A stretch of DNA of 64,000 nucleotides from JAHRAW01 sp965226545. GTDB taxonomy: Bacteria; Pseudomonadota; Gammaproteobacteria; Arenicellales; Poriferihabitantaceae. The notes beneath the pieces are model-generated. The model saw only the letters and a list, made by a program, of their open reading frames with translations. It ran no database searches and was not told the origin of the DNA. A program made the position numbers and the translations under genes. Shown here one piece after another: positions 59,964-64,000 of the stretch; within the stretch, counting starts at the first letter, position 1, and every line of letters begins with the position of its first letter. The stretch is from positions 1,612,001-1,676,000 of the forward strand of contig OZ245364.1 of assembly GCA_965226545.1 (NCBI GenBank). Direction: 5' to 3'.

Positions 59964-61625
59964 TCACATTCGAAACACCCCAAACCGACTCGGCGCAATC
60001 GGCGCATTGAGCGACGCCGAAATTGCCAACGCCAACACCGTGCGCGTGTCCGCCGGGTCGATGACGCCGTCGTCCCACAATCGCGCGCTGGCGTAATACG
60101 GATTGCCTTGATGTTCGTATTGCGCGCGAATCCGTTCGGCGAATTGCGCGCGTTCATCATCGGTTGTATCGGCGGTGGCGTCGGTTGCAACAGTGGTATC
60201 GACAACATTGTCGGCGACACGATTATTTTCGCGCGCACCGTGCGCCCCGTATTTAACTTGCGTCAACACATTGGCGGCTTGTTCGCCGCCCATCACCGAG
60301 ATGCGCGCATTCGGCCACATCCACAAAAACCGCGCGCCAAACGCGCGTCCGCACATTGCATAATTGCCGGCGCCAAAACTGCCGCCGACGATGACGGTGA
60401 ATTTCGGCACTTGCGCGCAGGCGACGGCGGTCACCATCTTCGCGCCGTGTTTGGCGATGCCGCCGGCTTCGGCGTTTTTGCCGACCATAAAGCCGGTGAT
60501 GTTTTGTAAAAAAACCAAAGGCAAATTTCGTTTGGCGCACAGTTGAATGAAGTGCGCGCCCTTTTGCGCGGATTCGGAAAACAATATGCCGTTGTTGGCG
60601 ACGATGCCGAGCGGATAACCGTGCAGATGCGCAAAGCCGCACACCAAGGTCGCGCCGAAGCGTCGTTTGAATTGCGCAAACTCGCCGGCGTCAACAAGCC
60701 GCGCGATGATTTGACAAACATCGAACGGCTTGCGCGCATCACGCGGCACAATCGCGCGCAATTCATCGGCCGCATACAACGGCGCGCACGGTGCGCGCAT
60801 GCACAATTCGGTTTTGGGCGGCGCGTTAAGATGCGCAACGATGCGCCGCGCGATGGTTAATGCATGCGCATCGTTTTCGGCGTAATGGTCGGCGACGCCG
60901 GAGACGCCGGTATGCAACTCCGCGCCGCCCAATTCCTCGGCGCTGACTTGTTCGCCGGTGGCGGCGGCGACCAACGGCGGTCCGCCCAAAAAGATGCTGC
61001 CTTGTTTGCCGACGATGACGCTCTCATCCGACATCGCCGGCACATACGCGCCGCCGGCGGTGCATGCGCCCATCACCACGGCGATTTGCGCAATGCCGGC
61101 GGCGGACAGTTGCGCTTGATTAAAAAATATTCGACCGAAGTGTTCGCGGTCCGCAAACACTTCATCTTGATGCGGCAAAAACGCCCCGCCGGAATCGACC
61201 AAATAAATGCAAGGCAGATGATTCTGCGCGGCGATTTCCTGTGCGCGCAAATGTTTTTTAACGCCGAGCGGATAATACGCGCCGCCTTTGACGGTCGCAT
61301 CGTTGGCGATAATCATGCATTCGCGCGCACTCACCCGCCCAATCCCGCAAACCAACCCGCCCGCCGGCACTTCATCGTCATACACCCGATACGCCGCCAA
61401 CTGCGACAATTCCAAAAACGGCGACGCCGCATCAATCAACAATTCAATCCGCTCACGCACCAACAACTTGCCGCGCCGTTGATGCTTTTCCCGCGCCCGC
61501 CCGCCGCCGCCCTCGGCAATCTTGGCGACACGCGCTTGCAGTTGCGCGCATAAACCGTCCATCCATTCGCGATTGGCGACGGTGGTCGGGTCGGTGGGGT
61601 TTACGGTGTTGGGAATGGTGGACAT
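59964..61625 (-). CDS. liuB: 3-methylcrotonyl-CoA carboxylase beta (carboxyltransferase) subunit
   Basis: Transfers the carboxyl group from biotin to methylcrotonyl-CoA. About 553 residues from ATG 61625; GTG 61670 would add 15. The crotonase-like halves are present: GGGGRAREKHQRRGKLLVRERIELL, CIYLVDSGGAFLPHQDEVF, GACTAGGAYVPAMSDE (first oxyanion region), LVFLQNITGFMVG and GGSFGAGNYAMCGRAF (second). A short Asp/Thr/Ala-rich insertion (VADNVVDTTVATDATADTT, near 60160-60240) interrupts the C-terminal part. The end (NPYYASARLWDDGVIDPADT...LALAISA) is canonical. Confidence 0.93.
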   Translation of the reverse strand: MSTIPNTVNPTDPTTVANREWMDGLCAQLQARVAKIAEGGGGRAREKHQRRGKLLVRERIELLIDAASPFLELSQLAAYRVYDDEVPAGGLVCGIGRVSARECMIIANDATVKGGAYYPLGVKKHLRAQEIAAQNHLPCIYLVDSGGAFLPHQDEVFADREHFGRIFFNQAQLSAAGIAQIAVVMGACTAGGAYVPAMSDESVIVGKQGSIFLGGPPLVAAATGEQVSAEELGGAELHTGVSGVADHYAENDAHALTIARRIVAHLNAPPKTELCMRAPCAPLYAADELRAIVPRDARKPFDVCQIIARLVDAGEFAQFKRRFGATLVCGFAHLHGYPLGIVANNGILFSESAQKGAHFIQLCAKRNLPLVFLQNITGFMVGKNAEAGGIAKHGAKMVTAVACAQVPKFTVIVGGSFGAGNYAMCGRAFGARFLWMWPNARISVMGGEQAANVLTQVKYGAHGARENNRVADNVVDTTVATDATADTTDDERAQFAERIRAQYEHQGNPYYASARLWDDGVIDPADTRTVLALAISASLNAPIAPSRFGVFRM

Positions 61626-61896
61626 TGCGGTTGGCGATTTGGATTTGTCGATGAGGTTGTTAAATGACACGCCAACTTTAACACTTTAATAATGTGTTGC
61701 AAACCTCTTCAAGCAATGCCGATAAACATCGAACGGTGTTGCCAATTCGGTTTACCGTTGCGCTCGACAGTGGTATCCGCTTCGCTCGCGGAAAAAGTTT
61801 GATGGATATAATCGTTTGCCGGTTCGTGGGTGATACCTTAATAAAGTTAAGTGGTTAAGTGGTCAAGTGGACAACTAACAACGCGCAAACGCACCG

Positions 61897-63093
61897 TCAC
61901 ACCATCTCCACCGCCATCGCCACCGCCTCGCCGCCGCCAATGCAAAGCGACGCAATCCCCCGCTTGCCGTCGGTGCGGCGCAAGGCATACAACAGCGTCG
62001 CCATCAAGCGCGCGCCGGACGCGCCGACTGGGTGACCCAATGCGCATGCGCCGCCGTGAATGTTGACCTTGTCGTGCGCCAATTTGTGCTCGACCATCGC
62101 GGCCATGGTGACCACCGCGAATGCTTCGTTGATTTCATATAAATCGACCGCGTCGGCGCGCCAGTTAATTTTTGTCAGCAACTTGGCGATGGCGTCGACC
62201 GGGGCGGTGGTAAACCACGCCGGGTCTTGGGCGTGTGATTGATGCGCGATGATGCGCGCAAGCGGTTTGCAGCCGCGGCGGGCGGCTTCGGATTCGCGCA
62301 TTAGCACCAACGCCGCGGCGCCATCGGAGATTGAACTGGAATTGGCCGGCGTAATCGTGCCGTCTTTGCGGAATGCCGGTTTGAGGCGCGGGATTTTATC
62401 GACTTGCGCCAAGCCGGGTTGTTCATCCTCAACCACTTGATGCGTTGCGCCGCGACGGTCGGTGATGGCAACCGGCGTGATTTCATCGGCAAACCATTTT
62501 TGTTCAATCGCGCGTTTGGCGCGGGCGAGCGATTCGAGTGCGAAGGCGTCTTGTGCGGTGCGCGCGAATTGATATTTCGCCGCGCAATCTTCGGCGAAGT
62601 CGCCCATCAATCGCCCGTCGTAATGAATGTCCTCCAAGCCGTCCAAAAACATGTGGTCGTATAATTTCGCATGCCCCAAGCGCAACCCGTCGCGCGCGTC
62701 GGTTAACAGATACGGCGCGCGACTCATGCTTTCCATGCCGCCGGCGACCACCACTTGCGCGCTGCCGGCGTGAATTGCATCGACGCCGAGCATCGCCGCC
62801 TTCAACCCCGAGCCGCACATTTTATTAATCGTCGTCGTGCCGGCCGACAAGGTAACGCCGCCGCCCATCGCCGCTTGACGCGCCGGCGCATTGCCCAAGC
62901 CGGCCGGCAACACGCAACCCATAATCACTTCATCGACCGCATCGCCTTCGATGGCGGCGCGCCGCACCGCTTCGCCGACCGCAATCGCGCCGAGTTGCGT
63001 TGCGGTTTGCGCGCGCAACGCACCCAAAAATCCGCCGATGGGCGTGCGCACGGCGGAAACAATTACGACTGCATCTTGTGTTGGGGTTGGCAT
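61897..63093 (-). CDS. Acetyl-CoA C-acetyltransferase (thiolase)
   Basis: Condenses or cleaves acetoacetyl-CoA. The 398-residue protein has the nucleophilic Cys in INKMCGSGLKA, GGMESMSRAPYLL, NGAFA-type NEAFAVVTMA, the His in NIHGGACALGHPVGASGAR and the second Cys in SLCIGGGEAVAM. ATG 63093 is chosen because GAGGAG stands 9 bp upstream, whereas ATG 63102 is only one base from it. It sits between the dehydrogenase and liuB and would channel acetoacetyl-CoA from leucine breakdown. Confidence 0.93.
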   Translation of the reverse strand: MPTPTQDAVVIVSAVRTPIGGFLGALRAQTATQLGAIAVGEAVRRAAIEGDAVDEVIMGCVLPAGLGNAPARQAAMGGGVTLSAGTTTINKMCGSGLKAAMLGVDAIHAGSAQVVVAGGMESMSRAPYLLTDARDGLRLGHAKLYDHMFLDGLEDIHYDGRLMGDFAEDCAAKYQFARTAQDAFALESLARAKRAIEQKWFADEITPVAITDRRGATHQVVEDEQPGLAQVDKIPRLKPAFRKDGTITPANSSSISDGAAALVLMRESEAARRGCKPLARIIAHQSHAQDPAWFTTAPVDAIAKLLTKINWRADAVDLYEINEAFAVVTMAAMVEHKLAHDKVNIHGGACALGHPVGASGARLMATLLYALRRTDGKRGIASLCIGGGEAVAMAVEMV

Positions 63094-63102
63094 TGGAATC
63101 AT

Positions 63103-63278
63103 TCTCCTCGCGGGGTGAAAGTTGTGGGGTGGTTAATGGTTACCCGTTATTAGTTAACGGTGAAAGTAAAAGTTAAAGTAAAAGTTAAAGTGCAAGTTTA
63201 AAGTGCAAGTTAAAGTTAAAAGTTAACTGTGAAAGTTAAGTGTACAAGTTAACTGTAAAAATCAACTGTAAGGTTAAG
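63103..63278. repeat. Repeat-like spacer between liuA and the thiolase gene
   Basis: From about 63150 to 63275 the sequence is a run of AAAGTTAAAGTAAAAG and AAGTGCAAGTTTAAAG units (AAGTNN hexamers) with no gene or hairpin. Confidence 0.75.
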
Positions 63279-64000
63279 TTAAGCCGTCCGCGCAAACAAT
63301 TCGCGACCAATCAACATCCGCCGAATCTCCGAAGTGCCGGCGCCGATTTCATACAACTTGGCGTCGCGCAACAACCGCGCGGCCGGATAGTCGTTAATGT
63401 AACCGTTGGCGCCGAGCAATTGAATCGCATCCAACGCCATTTGCGTCGCGTTTTCGGCGGCGTACAAAATCGCCCCGGCCGCATCGATGCGCGTGGTTTG
63501 CGCGGCATCGCAAGCGCGCCCGACCGCATACACATACGCGCGACAGGCGTTCATCGTCGTATGCATATCGGCAAGTTTGGCTTGCACCAATTGAAACTCG
63601 CCGATGGCGCGACCGAATTGTTTGCGTTGATGCACATACGGAATCACCACATCCAAACACGCGCGCATAATGCCCAGCGGGCCGCCGGCCAACACCGCGC
63701 GTTCATAATCCAACCCGCTCATCAACACCTTCGCCCCGCCGTTAAGTTCGCCGAGAATGTTTTCCGCCGGCACGATGACATTGTCAAAAATTAACTCGGC
63801 GGTGTTCGAACCGCGCATGCCGAGTTTATCGAGTTTGCGCCCGGCGGTCACGCCGAATTCGCGCTCGACAATAAACGCGGTAATGCCGCGCGCGCCGGCA
63901 TCCGGCTCGGTCTTGGCGTAAATCACCATCACATCGGCGTCCGGCGCATTGGTAATCCACATCTTCGCGCCGTTCAACACATAGCCGCCGTCGCAACGCC
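63279..64000 (-). CDS. liuA: Isovaleryl-CoA dehydrogenase-type acyl-CoA dehydrogenase, C-terminal part
   Basis: The gene continues past the right edge; 240 codons are visible. It is an FAD acyl-CoA dehydrogenase: CDGGYVLNGAKMWITNAPDA, KLDKLGMRGSNTAELIFDNV, GLDYERAVLAGGPLGIMRAC, RKQFGRAIGEFQLVQAKLAD and QLLGANGYINDYPAARLLRD. The terminal YEIGAGTSEIRRMLIGRELF is also present. The Glu in LDYERAVLAGGP is at the position of the catalytic base of isovaleryl-CoA dehydrogenases, which together with the liu neighbours supports the first step of leucine degradation after transamination and decarboxylation. Confidence 0.9.
   Translation of the reverse strand, partial: RCDGGYVLNGAKMWITNAPDADVMVIYAKTEPDAGARGITAFIVEREFGVTAGRKLDKLGMRGSNTAELIFDNVIVPAENILGELNGGAKVLMSGLDYERAVLAGGPLGIMRACLDVVIPYVHQRKQFGRAIGEFQLVQAKLADMHTTMNACRAYVYAVGRACDAAQTTRIDAAGAILYAAENATQMALDAIQLLGANGYINDYPAARLLRDAKLYEIGAGTSEIRRMLIGRELFARTA

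Noticed and set aside
59648..60238. 196-codon minus-strand open frame of Ser/Ala/Asn/Thr repeats
   Set aside because: It translates the hexamer spacer and then overlaps the 3' end of liuB in another frame; no start signal or domain.
61671..61896. Possible small RNA or tRNA in the liuB-thiolase gap
   Set aside because: No cloverleaf, terminator hairpin or promoter pair could be recognised by eye.

Overview
The window is one continuous stretch of a Gram-negative bacterial chromosome. Outer-membrane autotransporters, lipoproteins, a periplasmic lytic transglycosylase and a Zur/Znu system all point to a proteobacterium. The radC / coaBC / dut arrangement (radC divergent from coaBC, dut next to coaBC) is the classical gammaproteobacterial one. 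The ligase-livGHM-binding protein-livF-ligase cluster and the leucine-degradation (liu) cluster are widespread in proteobacteria and do not narrow it further. Giant adhesin-like proteins and an exported ankyrin protein suggest an uncultured, possibly host-associated species; that is inference. No rRNA, tRNA or CRISPR array was seen.

Layout. 1-10.4 kb: 3' end of gcvP, a seven-repeat CARDB-type lipoprotein, a small coiled-coil membrane protein, a DUF349 protein and a MltD-like transglycosylase with five LysM domains. 10.4-25.2 kb: a transposase remnant, a 4,683-residue autotransporter adhesin (about 14 kb) whose middle holds three tandem 1.49-kb blocks, and a small ORF without a good start. 25.3-30.4 kb: an HD-domain hydrolase, gloB and the zinc locus znuA / zur-znuC-znuB around a perfect palindromic Zur-box candidate. 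30.4-36.5 kb: dut, coaBC, radC, cobO and comEC. 36.7-44.2 kb: a second autotransporter with a 13-base poly-C tract near its start codon, a hicBA toxin-antitoxin pair bracketed by 40-bp direct repeats, an exported ankyrin protein and a VOC protein. 44.3-55.9 kb: a branched-chain-amino-acid-type ABC importer flanked by two acyl-CoA ligases. A DUF3883 nuclease-like gene and a Doc/Fic-family gene sit exactly in the junctions between its permease and ATPase genes. 55.9-64 kb: a leucine/isovalerate catabolic operon on the minus strand (acyl-CoA dehydrogenase, thiolase, methylcrotonyl-CoA carboxylase beta and alpha, HMG-CoA lyase, DUF2889).

How it fits together. The ABC importer and ligases would take up and activate a branched-chain or aromatic/acyl substrate. 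The liu operon would degrade leucine to acetoacetate and acetyl-CoA, and the thiolase would link these to central metabolism. The zinc genes form a Zur-controlled import unit. The two autotransporters share a passenger style (Ig-like repeats) and a related beta-barrel, so they look like paralogous surface adhesins.

The most unusual feature of the DNA is pervasive degenerate short-period repetition. Many intergenic spacers are made of AAGTNN-like hexamers. Low-complexity, multiple-of-three expansions sit inside otherwise ordinary proteins (DUF349, MltD, ZnuA, ComEC, both carboxylase subunits).
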